The notes below the pieces were generated by a model that had not been told where the DNA came from, made no database searches, and worked only from the letters and a program-made list of their open reading frames with translations. Shown here in pieces: positions 54,201 through 64,000 of a DNA stretch of 64,000 nt (within the stretch, counting starts at the first letter, position 1; every line of letters begins with the position of its first letter). The stretch covers positions 44,276,415 through 44,340,414 of the forward strand of contig CM060175.1 in NCBI GenBank assembly GCA_030549775.1. The letters run 5' to 3'. A program made the translations under genes and the position numbers. This stretch comes from Tamarix chinensis. Taxonomy: Eukaryota; Streptophyta; Magnoliopsida; Caryophyllales; Tamaricaceae.

Positions 54201-55980
54201 AATGGTGTCCACTAAGTTTTAATTCCATGTTTTATTTGTAGTTCCATATGGTAACAACAATATAGGGGATCTAATGGTTATTATTTGTGAATAGATAAAG
54301 AAGTTCTTGATAGTACCCATAGAAGATATTTTTTAGGACATTTTACAACGAATAAATATCTCTTGTGATAGTGTAACCTTTAGTAGAGTCGTTTATTCTT
54401 GAGGTATTCTTTTGTGTAGCTTTATCCAAATTTATTATCTTTCTTCACTAGAGGTATTATGGTTCCCTTAGAGCAAACAAGACATAATGTCATTAAGCCT
54501 CTAATATTGTATGAGTGACATTGTGTAGAGATCATCATGAATATTTTTAGTGGCTCCTAAATGCCAGATCCATTAGTCACAGTAGGATAAGGGGTGAGTA
54601 GGAGACATATTTCCACCCATGGAGAAATTCCTTTAACTCTAGGTGGCATGTTGCTAGGTTCTACACTTGAGAAAGGTATATATTCTTAGATCACCAAAGG
54701 TGAGGAGTCCAATGTTTGAAACATTGAGGTTCAATAAGAGAACATGATCATGAAGGATCCTCTATTGATTCATATTGGCAAGGAGGGTGATTTGAGAGAG
54801 TGTGTGGTGTTACCTTAGCTAGTATTTGGTTTCAACACTTAAAATACCCAATTGGAACAATGTTTTAAATTTAATAATCTAATCTTAGAGTTCTTCCCAA
54901 TATGTATACATAGTGTTTGGTTATTTTATTTGTGCCCTCTAGCTTAGGTGATCAATTATGGTGGATGTTGAAGATCTTTGAGAAAAGACTCCAGGCACTA
55001 ATATTAGTATGGTGGGTGTAGCAAATCATAAATTAAGCATATGTGCTATATCCTTGGAAACCAAGTACAATGGATGTTAATTGGCATTGATAAAATCCCC
55101 TTAACACTAGCACTATTCTTGTGTGAGTTGTAGTCCTACATGTAACTCTATCTTGGATATAGATAATGATTTTATTCTAATAAACATGATGAGGGTGAGG
55201 TAAACCAAAAAATTAGATTATGCCACTTACTTAGGTGACCAAGTGTTGTGGATGTTGATCTTTGAAAAATCCCCCTTTACATTAATGTATACTAGTGTTG
55301 AGAGTGATATTCCTACGCTACTCACTTTCATTAAGAACAACATTTCTTAGATTTACACTTATGAGGATTAATGGATGAATGGTTATATGTAATTCTTAGA
55401 TTTTTCTATGATAGATATGTTATCCCTCATCCTATATATAATGTTATCTTTACCATATCCAACGCCATGTTTTATATAACCTCAATATGTAGCAAAAGCC
55501 CTTACTATGTTTTAGACAGTTTGTTTTACTAGTATTTCACCATATAGATACTACATTTGTGCTGTCACTTTGATGATCAAGCTTCTATTCTAATGAGTAG
55601 AGGATGATTTTTAGGGTTATGATACTCAGCTAGAGTATTTTGAGAATGTTGAGACAAATAGAGGGCCATTTCTTAGGGATCAAGATTTACATTTTGGATA
55701 AGTTAAAAGTTAGGATAACAAGTTTAAATTATTTTACCCATTGTGTAAAAAAAAATTTGTTTAAACTCTTAGCTTTGGTTCTTAGATTTTGATTTTTTAA
55801 ATCACTATCTTACCTATGTTATTCTCATCTTTGTTACCATTACTATTACATTATAAGAGCATGTATTCTTTTATTTATCATTCTATTTTACTTTGCATCA
55901 AACATATGTTAGGTGATGATAGCACACATCCCTTAGATGATGTGGCAATGGCATCCACTGGTTTGGTTTTAGTACACTAC
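51261..55980. other. AT-rich region with nothing clearly recognised
   Basis: About 4.7 kb without a supported gene. Loose repeats: three GTGGATGTT...GAAAAATCCCC-type segments at about 54,958, 55,068 and 55,233. GATCCTA / TAGAATCTT words occur at 53,110-53,135 and 53,970-54,050 and could mark ends of a small decayed transposon, but no clear inverted repeats or target duplication are seen. Confidence 0.4.
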
Positions 55981-57059
55981 CATATTGTCTTCAAAATAAA
56001 AAATTTAGGTTTAAAATTTAGGGATATTACACCCTTAATTAGCCTCTTCATCAAGCTTTCTCACTCTTACTCTAGTAAGCATGATCCTAACACTAACAAC
56101 TTAACTTGACCCTACTTTCTTTCATTCCTCATGCACAACCTAGCTTGTTTTCCTTAGTTCTTTCTTAGTTTATTTTTTCATCCTACATAATCAACCATTT
56201 AAACTATACTTATATTCCTTTATTCTTTTCCTTCCACCACGAGCTCCCTCTTTCCCCCTTTATTATATCATTTTTCATTTTTCCTATAATATTTCTTCAT
56301 TTCCCTTGCATGCAGCCATGTAGTAGCTGACTCTACAAGTAAACCTATATCCCTACCAATTTTTTTTATCTATAAATACTTCAAACAGACTCCTTTAACT
56401 AATCATAACCTCTCCTTGAGCCTTTTCACTTTTTCTCTAGCAATTAGTAGCCTAGCACCATCAAATGAGCCATGCTCTAAAATCATCCTCCTATAGCTTC
56501 ACTAGTAATCACCAACTTAGCTGAGCAACACCATTACCCTTGAGCCATCTATATGAGCCTATTTTTGCAGCTAGCAACATCATTTAGTCTACTCAAGCCT
56601 AAGTAGTAGCAAATTTTTGCAAAATAACATTCTAAGAACTAGTGAATTTAAGCCTTATGCCATGCATTCGCAACTTGTAGCCTCAATTTTTTTTATCTAT
56701 TTAGTTCCATGTGTATTATACTGATTTTTCTATTTTATGTGATATTAGGATAATTTATATTATCTTACGTGTTATTGATATTAGGTGGCCTAATAAGAGG
56801 TATTTTTGGGGTACATCTTATGTATGTTGGAGATAAATCTAAGTACCTTATAGATGGTAGAAATTAGATGTAAATATAATAGGTATATTTTTTGTAGAAT
56901 AGAATCATGTTAGGCTGATGTTATTGAAATTTTTTTTCTTTATACTAGAAAATGAAAGCATATAAGATTATGATTCTATTTAAACTTTTATAATTTATAA
57001 AATAGTGTGTGTTAAATATTTAGAAATGATTTTTATGCCAGAATCTTAATGAAATTTGT

Positions 57060-57420
57060 GAATTGGTGTTTTGGCTAGCCAGACCGATCCACCAGTTAGG
57101 TTAAATCAATCAAGTGGTTCCTAGAATAGTCAAGTGATTGACCCAACCCATCGACCGTTACGCCTATAGAGATCTTAGTGTTGCACTCTGCTTAAATCCA
57201 TCGACAAATTTGGCAATACTGATCGAGTAGTCTATGAAAAATTAACTTTTTTGCCTAAACCAATCGATCAGCTTCAAAAAAGCTTGGTCTAGTTGATTTA
57301 AAATATTCGATTTGCTAACCCAAACCGATCGACTAGTTGCTACAACTGATTAAATTGTTGGGCTAGACCAATCAACTTGTTAGATTGGTTTGCCTAATTT
57401 TCTTCTTTTTGGTTCAATTA
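57060..57420 (+). repeat. Array of CGATCGACTAGTT-type words
   Basis: About eleven variants of a CCGATCGACTAGTTG-like word recur roughly every 30 bases, e.g. GACCGATCCACCAGTT, ACTGATCGAGTAGT, ACCAATCGATCAGC, ACCGATCGACTAGTT. Many are palindromic around CGATCG. Fewer such words occur at 9.14, 20.0-20.3, 23.3 and 61.3-61.4 kb, in other LTR copies. Confidence 0.75.
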
Positions 57421-58004
57421 TGCTTTTACAATATGATTGATATTATTCAAAAGTTAGTTACTGGATAAACTATTGATTCTATCATGATTAGTAACCTAAT
57501 TAAAAGATGAAATGGATCATAGGTTATTATATATCATATAGGAAATAGAAGGATAAAATAGGCAGTTCACTTATAATGAATAAGTATTATTTTGGAAAGA
57601 GTAATGGAATTTAGTTCGGGCTAGAATTGAATATAATGGTGGATATGAATTTCATTCGCCAAGGATTAATGGTAAACACATATGGTTAGGAAAAATGGAA
57701 ATAAAAGGATTAACATGGTTTAATATATAAGAATTTACCTTTTTTGCTTCTATGGTCCTTGTATGATCACCCATCCTTATGAATAAAATACTAATCACTT
57801 AAAGTGAAATAAATTTGAGGTTAGTATGGGTCTTGGCTACCGGATCCTTGATTAGCTACAAGGGGTTAATCTTCTTTCGGGCATTTTTGGTGCATTTGGG
57901 CTTTGCCTTCAAGCGGGATTCTGAGAGGTCGTGGTGCCTTACTTACTCTAGACATTGATGATATACTAGGAGGTACCAATAATAAAGGATCTTATTACCT
58001 ATAT

Positions 58005-58140
58005 GGTTGGCTTCAACCTTGACTTATGTCCATATTGGTTGGCTTTAGCCTAGACTTATATATATGGTAGTGGTTGGCTTCGACCTAGATTTATGTCCAC
58101 TTGGGAATTGGTTTTAGCCTAGACTTTAAGTCCCTTTTTG
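58005..58140 (+). repeat. Short tandem repeat GGTTGGCTTTAGCCTAGACTT
   Basis: Four imperfect units start at 58,005, 58,037, 58,072 and 58,109, spaced 32-37 bases. GGCTTTAGCC in the unit is palindromic. It lies inside LTR copy G. Confidence 0.8.
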
Positions 58141-58514
58141 GATAGGCTTCTATGGTATATGAGACTATGGGGTGGTACACAGTCTATCGCTTGATAATAT
58201 TAAGATATGGTTGGTAAATACTTGTTAATGATTATGAATGGTTATCAAATGAACAGTTAACAATTGGCCATGCAATGGAAGTAATAAAATGGTTAACTAA
58301 ATGATTTAAGTGGTTTATACACTTGATTAATTAGTTATGGTATGGAACATTAATTATAGTTGTTGGCCTATATCTTAAATGGATAAATGGATGGCATATC
58401 TTTGATATATGGGATTTATATATTATTTTCCTAATTAAAAATGTCATTTATTATTCTCTCTCCTCCTCCTCCATAGCTCGCACGAGGAGTGCTTTAGCTG
58501 CCAAGAAGAAGAAG

Positions 58515-59812
58515 ATGGCTTCAGGGAGTTCTACTATAGTGATCACTGGGATTGATCAGGCACAGGATGGTCACGGTTCTCTTGAGGTTTTGGATTAATC
58601 AGTATCGCATGACGACCGGTCATGCATGGTCCATGCAGATCACAACGTCGATCAGGGAGATGTTGTTAGGGTTACTAATTTTGAACCAAATGCTATGTCT
58701 GATTCTGGTATCCCTATTCATGATAAAGAACTTGATCCTTCTGGTTTGGATTTTCGTCAGCTGTTGGATCCTGAGCAGGTGCACCCCCGTCCCTTGGTTT
58801 CTTCATGTAAGGACTTGGTTGTAGGTAATCGTCTTCCTCTTCAAGGCACTTCTCTGTCTTATGTTCCTCTTGAGAGGGTTGGGGATAGGATTCAGGTTAC
58901 ATTACAGAAAGACAGGGTGGAGAAGAATTGTCACGAATGGTAATGGGCTGTGGTTGGTTATGTTATTGGTTTTCGACCAACCATGTCTCAATTGGTTGGT
59001 TATATTAAAAGAAACTGGTCAGCTATCCGAGAACCGAAGGTGTTACTTCATGACCAAGGTTTTGTAGTTTTCAAGTTTGAATCTCATGAGGATAGGGATT
59101 GGGTTTTATCTAAACCTTATTGGTCTTTCTTCAACAAGCCATTTATTCTTAAGGCATGGCATCGTAGGTTTCAATTCACTAAGGAAAAGTTTCAGTTTAT
59201 GCCTTTGTGGGTGAAGATTATTAACCTGCCTTTGGATTATTGGGATGTGGATTCATTGAGTAGAATTGGTAGTGCTATTGGCAAGCCACTTCATTTGGAT
59301 GGAATAACTTCTACAGGAGACAAAATCTCTTTTGCTGGTATGTTGATTGAAGTGGATGTGACTAAAAATTTGGTTGATTTTGTGGACTTAATTGATCCTG
59401 ATGGTGATATTCTGACTCAAAGAATTATATATGAATGGAGGCCTAGTTTCTGCAATTCATGCATGAGGCTGATCACTCCACTGATAAATGCAAGAAGGTT
59501 TCAATAGTGTAGAGGGATGATCATGTTGTTATTTCTGTCCCTAGTGTTGTAAGTCAATCACAAGGGGCGAAAGGTGTCTCAGTATGGCATAAGGTTCCTC
59601 TGAGGCATTCTGGATCTCAACTATTAAGCCAGAAGGTGGATATGGAGTCAAGGCCGGTTGATCCCAATGTTCCTGGTCCTATTTTATCTTCTAGTCCTCC
59701 TGTCAGTGCTTTACATTGAGGGAAGGACAAGTTGGTTCCTCCTGAAGAAGGGTAGACTTCTATGTCCAAGAATATCAAGTCTTTTAGGAATAATTTAGTG
59801 ATTGCATATTAA
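58515..59812 (+). pseudogene. Plant L1-type LINE ORF1 (DUF4283-type), broken
   Basis: An RNA-binding protein of plant L1 retrotransposons. After ATG at 58,515 the frame has stops at about 58,596 (TAA) and 58,941 (TAA). Between these and 59,507 it carries a DUF4283-like domain: VVGYVIGFRPTMSQLVGYIK, KVLLHDQGFVVFKFESHEDR, KPYWSFFNKPFILKAWHRRF, PLWVKIINLPLDYWDVDSLS, IGKPLHLDGITS. The family's C-terminal zinc knuckle starts as CNSC but a one-base loss shifts the frame; the remaining His and Cys are seen in the next frame (DHSTDKC). Sequence in that frame continues to about 59,812 with further stops. ORF2 (endonuclease and reverse transcriptase) is absent. A CT-rich lead with CTCCTCCTCC at 58,463 may be the 5' UTR. 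Confidence 0.85.
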
Positions 59813-59924
59813 TTTGCATTGAGTTTGCATTCCTAAATAGTTGTCCCATTCTCAATTACAATGCACCATGATATAAGAAGAGCAAGGTTCTTTCCATGGT
59901 GCTATGGTATTTTTTTATAATATT

Positions 59925-61150
59925 AAGATTTAGGTGGATGTTTAATGATGAACAAGATACTAAGATCTTTACATGGAATGATGATGCTAAGACATATAAT
60001 GTTTTTCTTCGATGGAGAGTTGATGCAACATAAGGATGAAAATTGATGACATACCTTTAAATTGTTAATGAATCAATAACTCTACATCTTGCACTTTATG
60101 TAGATGGAATAAACACTCAAAACCAAGGCACCTAAAGCATATGGCTAGTGATTTTAGTGCTGTATAATCTACCATCATTGATATACATGAAACATAAATA
60201 TATGATATTGTCTTTACTTACTTCATGGCCAGACCAAATGGGAAATAATACTCATGTTTATATAGCCCCACTAATCAATGATTTCAAATTATTATGGAAT
60301 ATTATTATTGAAGTACTTGATGCAAAGCATCAAGAATACTTAACATTGAGAGTGATATTACTTTATACCATAAATATTATTATGTCATATGGGAAATTGT
60401 TAGATTAAAGTGTAAAGTCCATTATGCATGTCTAATATGTGAGTAGGATACTTCATTTATTCAGCTAAAGCTTGGATGAAAGATTATTTTTCTCAGACGC
60501 TATAGATTTTTAACAAAGAATCATCATTATTATAGACAAAGGAAAGATTTCAATGGTTTGTAGAAGAAGGGGAAACATCAATTCTATTAACGATTCAAAT
60601 TTTTTTTTGAAGATAAAATGATTGAAATTCACGTTAGGAAATAAGAATAACGATTGAGTTCCATCATTTTGGTGGAAGAAGTTTTTTGTGTTCTTTAGTC
60701 TTCCTTAATAATAAAGTTTTTACATGACGCATGCCCACGATGTGATGAATATCAAGAAATTATATGTGATAGTATTGTTAGTACATTACTTAATGTTCCA
60801 TGAAGGTTTAAAGATGACATTAATGCTCTAATGGATATGAATGAAATGGACATTCATTAAAAATTGGCACTGCAAACAAAATAAAAAGAACAAATTTACA
60901 CTCTACTTGTCATACTCTCCTTAGAAAAGAGAATCTTGAAATTTGTGAATCTCTAGTTGTGTAGAGGTTTTAGAAGGGTATTATTCAAATATCAAAATCC
61001 ATATGTAGAAGACTGAGTTGAAACTAATAGTTAGGAAGCCCCATGATTACCATAATTTCATACAGTATTTGTTGCCAATGGTTGTAGTGCAATTTTACAA
61101 AAGCATGTTTCAGTTTCCATCAATAAGCTTTGATTTTTCTTCAAGGCACT
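59925..61150 (+). pseudogene. CACTA (En/Spm) TNP2-like transposase fragment
   Basis: Cut-and-paste transposase. Translations in order resemble TNP2: LHLALYVDGINTQNQ (family LALSADGINPHS); YNLPSLIYMKHKYMILSLL; GNNTHVYIAPLINDFKLLW (family GNDIDVYLAPLIEDLKxLW); and TLRVILLYTINIIMSYGKL. Then come HYACLIC with DTSFIQLKLG, and YRFLTKNHHYYRQRKDFNG (family RRFLxxxHxYRxxKxxFNG). More decayed matches follow: an FFSLP segment, a DVMNIKK region (family DVMHIEKN) and GYYSNIK with PHDYHNFIQYLLPM (family SHDCHVLMQQLLPV). Stops and shifts occur throughout. No CACTA termini were found, so the element is truncated on both sides. Confidence 0.85.
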
Positions 61151-61166
61151 TTACTCAAAGTCATAC

Positions 61167-61460
61167 TATAACACCCCATAAATTAGACCAATAATGTAAG
61201 ATGATTCATGTGATTGGTGATGAATGATGGTGTTTGGTCTTTTTTTAGAAATGCATTTTGGGTTTGATTTAAAAAAGTTTGGAAAATAAGTGAAAAAATA
61301 GTTTTTTCTTATGTACTAGTTGATTTTTTATATGAACTAATTGTCTAGTCTGGGATTTTAAGCTTTTATTAGGATAGTCAAATGGATAGGCCAACTCATC
61401 AACTACGCTGTCTATGGTATTATTTAACTTAAATGATGCATAATATTGATCAAGTATTGA
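61167..61460 (+). mobile_element. LTR-start-like fragment
   Basis: Opens TATAACACCCCATAAATTAG, like the family's TGTAATACCCC start. It contains CTAGTTGATTTTTTATATG and CTAATTGTCTAGTC words as in other LTR 5' parts, and stops where copy F begins. Too short to classify further. Confidence 0.4.
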
Positions 61461-61603
61461 TGTAACACCCTCAATTTACTACTTAAAAATTCTATTTGTG
61501 AGTGTTACCACCAATCCTAGAATAAATTTAAAATTCTATTTGATTTAAAATAATGGTTCCCTCACATTTCTTATAGCATGTGCTAAGGTTCAAAATAAGT
61601 TAT
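61461..61603 (-). mobile_element. Long chromovirus-like LTR, copy F, part 1
   Basis: The plus strand starts TGTAACACCCTCAATTTACTAC, the inverted 3' end of the family. TGTTACCACCAATCC and GGTTCCCTCACATTTCTTAT follow, matching the inverted end of copy E (23.15-23.27 kb). A copia solo LTR interrupts it at 61,604. Confidence 0.65.
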
Positions 61604-63053
61604 TGATGGAAATATGCCCTAGAACCAATCATATGTTATGATTTGTATTTGCATATTTAGTGATTGTGGTTATTAATAAAAGCATCAATTGATGTTATTC
61701 ATTCAAATGTTGTTATCCCTCTGAATAATTATTCTTTATGTAGATAATCAAGTATGTGACTAGATTGTGGAACTCTACTAATAGATAGAAATATTATTAT
61801 TCAAGAACTATCCCTAGTCTAATATCATCTAATTAAGGGATATTAGTGATTATAAGACTAGTATGATGATTAGTTGATGATCATGTTCCACTGATCATTG
61901 ATATGAGATATCAAACTAATAACATAGATACATGTTATGAAACATGATACTGGACTGACCCAGTAGGAGGACATTGCATTAAATATTGTGCAAAGTGTCA
62001 TTAGTGTTCTCCAAATAGTATATTGTCCTTTGACCTGAGATCTTCATATTTGCTAGTATGATGATCATTCTGTTTTAACTTTATCAATCGTTATCCTTAT
62101 TAGGGGTGATCATAAAGGTATTGATTAGACATGTTGTGAATCATATAGAGGTACATAGTTGATCAAGATGGGATTTGTCCCTCTCATGACATGAGAGAGA
62201 TATCTTTGGGCCCCTCGACAAGTATGACTAATGTTAGCATGGCCATGTGCAAATGAGGTGTCGTTTGTTTAAGGTTAGTCTTACTTGGTGATAGAAAGAG
62301 TGTGATTGAACATAGCAAGGATGACATGACCAATTCCTTGTGTTCAATCTAAATATTATGTGACAAAAGGACAAATATATGGGTTATTAATAGGTTATGT
62401 CGAGCATAGGACATTTGCATAATTTGGGTAGTTATAACATCTTGCTCGAGACCTCTTATGATTTATGGGCCCGAAAGGAGTTTCGCTCCACTACCAATAT
62501 TACGTGAACCTACAGGGTCGTACACCGAACTGAACTGGATCAAAAAGATAAGATGAGATCTTAATATGATTAATATCTCATCAAGTCCAAGTGGTTTAAA
62601 TGTGATTAAGGCCCAAGTCCAATGCCACTAGGTGGGCTAGAGTGTTAATATAAATACCCAAGCTAAGGTTTTATTATATATACACCTTTTTTCTCTCTCT
62701 CTAAGTGTGAGAAAATAACCTAGCCACCAACGCTGGTTATTCACGAAATTGAGAGAGTGTTCTATTGGCACTAGCACTCTTCCTTAGTGATCCAGATTCA
62801 AATTGTGTGGATACCGGTAGAGGTGTGACGCAATTCGCACTCACTCAAGGGAGATTGAAATCCAGCAATTGAAATAAACTCAATTGGATCAAGAAATCAA
62901 TCAAACCATTAACAACTTCAAGCCAATTCTGATTTAATCGTAACCTAATCCGGGTGACTAGCAAGTTCGTCTTTAATCTAGTATATGTTCCTGGTAAATT
63001 TAGCCTTTGATTTTATTCCACTGCGTTGTGTTTCGTTTGGCTAAATTCCTACA
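61604..63053 (+). mobile_element. Ty1/copia solo LTR with TSD GTTAT
   Basis: It starts TGATGGAAATATGCCCTAG, the start typical of Angela/BARE-like copia LTRs, and ends AAATTCCTACA; 1,450 bases. It is flanked by GTTAT at 61,599-61,603 and 63,054-63,058, a perfect 5-bp target duplication. No primer site or internal sequence accompanies it, so it is a solo LTR left by recombination. Internal landmarks: CCCGAAAGGAGTTTCGCTCC at 62,471, CTCTCTCTCT at 62,693 and a TATATATACACC stretch at 62,676 that may be the TATA region. Confidence 0.9.
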
Positions 63054-63058
63054 GTTAT

Positions 63059-64000
63059 ATCCAAACAAGGCTATAGAAATAGGAGACAACAACATAGATA
63101 CAAGTATTTATAAATACCTTCGTACAAAAGTATTAATTCAATATACAAAATGGGTCATAAGAGTCTAAAGAAAAACCTACATCCAAAAAAAATCCAACAC
63201 CCATAGTACAACACCATTTTGCCCTAACTTTTAGACCCATAAGCTCATTCCAAGAATATAACCTTTTCCGACCACTTATCCTTACCTTTGTTCTATCCTT
63301 CTTGCCACTCCATAGCCTTCACAAAGTCATCTAAAAACTTATTATAGGTATAACTTCCTTATACTATGTAAATCACAATACCTCACAAGAGGTAGCATGA
63401 TCACATTACACATAATCACAAACTAACCCGAAACCATACCCAAAGCACAAAACAAAACCATAATAGTGCATAATAATCATGAGATAATATATACCAAATT
63501 AGATTCTCATGCATAGCAACATATCATACTTAACCAATTCATATTATCTCAAAGTACACAATAGGTTTATCAAAATCCATAACTAACACTAAGTAATCAA
63601 ACCAATTCCAATACTAAGGTATGAAACTGAGGCATATACCAAACAAACCAAGGAAACTAAGGAGCACATAGTGGTAAATACCACAGTAGAACCAGAACAA
63701 TCCATTTAAATTCTTACACAATAGTTGCTTCCATTTTTAATTACTTAAGGGGATAAAATCATCATGTAGACACTAATGTACACCCACTCCTACTAATGTA
63801 TGATAGGAGCACAATACCATTACCCTAAAACCTAGGGACATTGATGTATGCCTAATCATACTAGCGCACATAGTCAATACAATATCCTCAAACCATAGTC
63901 ATCTAATCCTTAAGTATTTGTACACCATATAGGGCACATATGTTAGCCATAAAGTAGATTAGGGCCTTACTAGGGCACAATGATACACTACCAAACCAAC
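63059..64000 (-). mobile_element. Long chromovirus-like LTR, copy F, part 2 (runs off the window)
   Basis: It continues copy F after the copia solo LTR. Reverse-complemented, 63,770-63,940 reads ACTTAAGGATTAGATGACTA...ATTGTATTGAC..., then TGTGCGCTAGTATGATTAGG and TGTCCCTAGGTTTTAG. This matches copy E at 22,257-22,345 closely. The rest of the LTR and any element body are beyond 64,000. Confidence 0.65.

Larger units (their letters stand above)
55981..58440 (+). mobile_element. Long chromovirus-like LTR fragment, copy G
   Basis: Segments match copy E in order: a pyrimidine-rich tract (56.2-56.3 kb); TAAATCTAAG...GATGGTAGAA...AATCATGTTAGG at 56,832-56,915 (E: 21,380-21,452); and GGCTACCGGATCC...GATTAGCTAC at about 57,835 (E: about 22,120). 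The left tip is uncertain (GGATATTACACCC at 56,020 may mark an end) and the right side is cut by the LINE near 58,440. Confidence 0.5.

Noticed and set aside
63059..63300. Search for a primer site after the copia LTR at 61,604-63,053
   Set aside because: No TGGTATCAGAGC-like word follows; the flank continues copy F, so this is a solo LTR and not the start of a copia element.

Overview
The window looks like repeat-dense chromosomal DNA from a flowering plant with a large, transposon-rich genome. The evidence is the set of plant-specific element families seen here (Athila, Tat and chromovirus Ty3/gypsy; Ty1/copia; plant LINE with a DUF4283-type ORF1; CACTA TNP2; non-autonomous hAT), the plant tRNA primer sites, and the AT-rich sequence with long (ATT)n tracts. 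I cannot name the species. I found no intact host gene, tRNA, rRNA or CRISPR array. The only host-gene sequence I recognise is a truncated, mutated N-terminal piece of a RING1-like E3 ubiquitin ligase (about 4.85-5.27 kb, minus strand).

Layout: 1-3.6 kb is an Athila-type element reduced to an LTR end, a tRNA-Asp primer site, one open gag-like reading frame and a long 3' noncoding region. 3.6-5.5 kb is a patchwork of an antisense LTR-like tract, a chromovirus integrase fragment and the RING1-like fragment. 5,512-7,259 is a non-autonomous hAT element with perfect 12-bp terminal inverted repeats and a perfect 8-bp target duplication. 9.2-23.5 kb and 38.7-46.6 kb are mostly long (2-5 kb) LTRs of a chromovirus-like family with TGTAATACCCC...GGTGTTACA ends, in both orientations; one carries a tRNA-Met primer site and a decayed gag. 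23,639-36,093 is a nearly complete Athila element (LTRs about 1.55 kb, TSD GAAAG, broken gag-pol, long env-like ORF). It sits inside an older Tat element whose integrase coding sequence is visible on both sides of the insertion. 36.1-38.6 kb is the 3' part of that Tat element, including repeats and what may be an antisense extra ORF. 46.6-61.5 kb holds a decayed copia polymerase (minus), another long LTR fragment, LINE ORF1 and a CACTA TNP2 transposase, separated by stretches I cannot identify. 61.5-64 kb is a further long LTR (minus) split by a copia solo LTR with TSD GTTAT.

The parts do not form a cellular pathway. They record nested insertion, solo-LTR formation and decay. The features most worth a second look are the conserved stem-loop cluster and repeat modules in the long LTR family, the hairpin module shared by the Athila LTRs and its pol-env interval, the env-like ORF with a candidate leader intron, the conserved noncoding 3' region shared by two Athila-type elements, and the possible antisense ORF behind the Tat polymerase.
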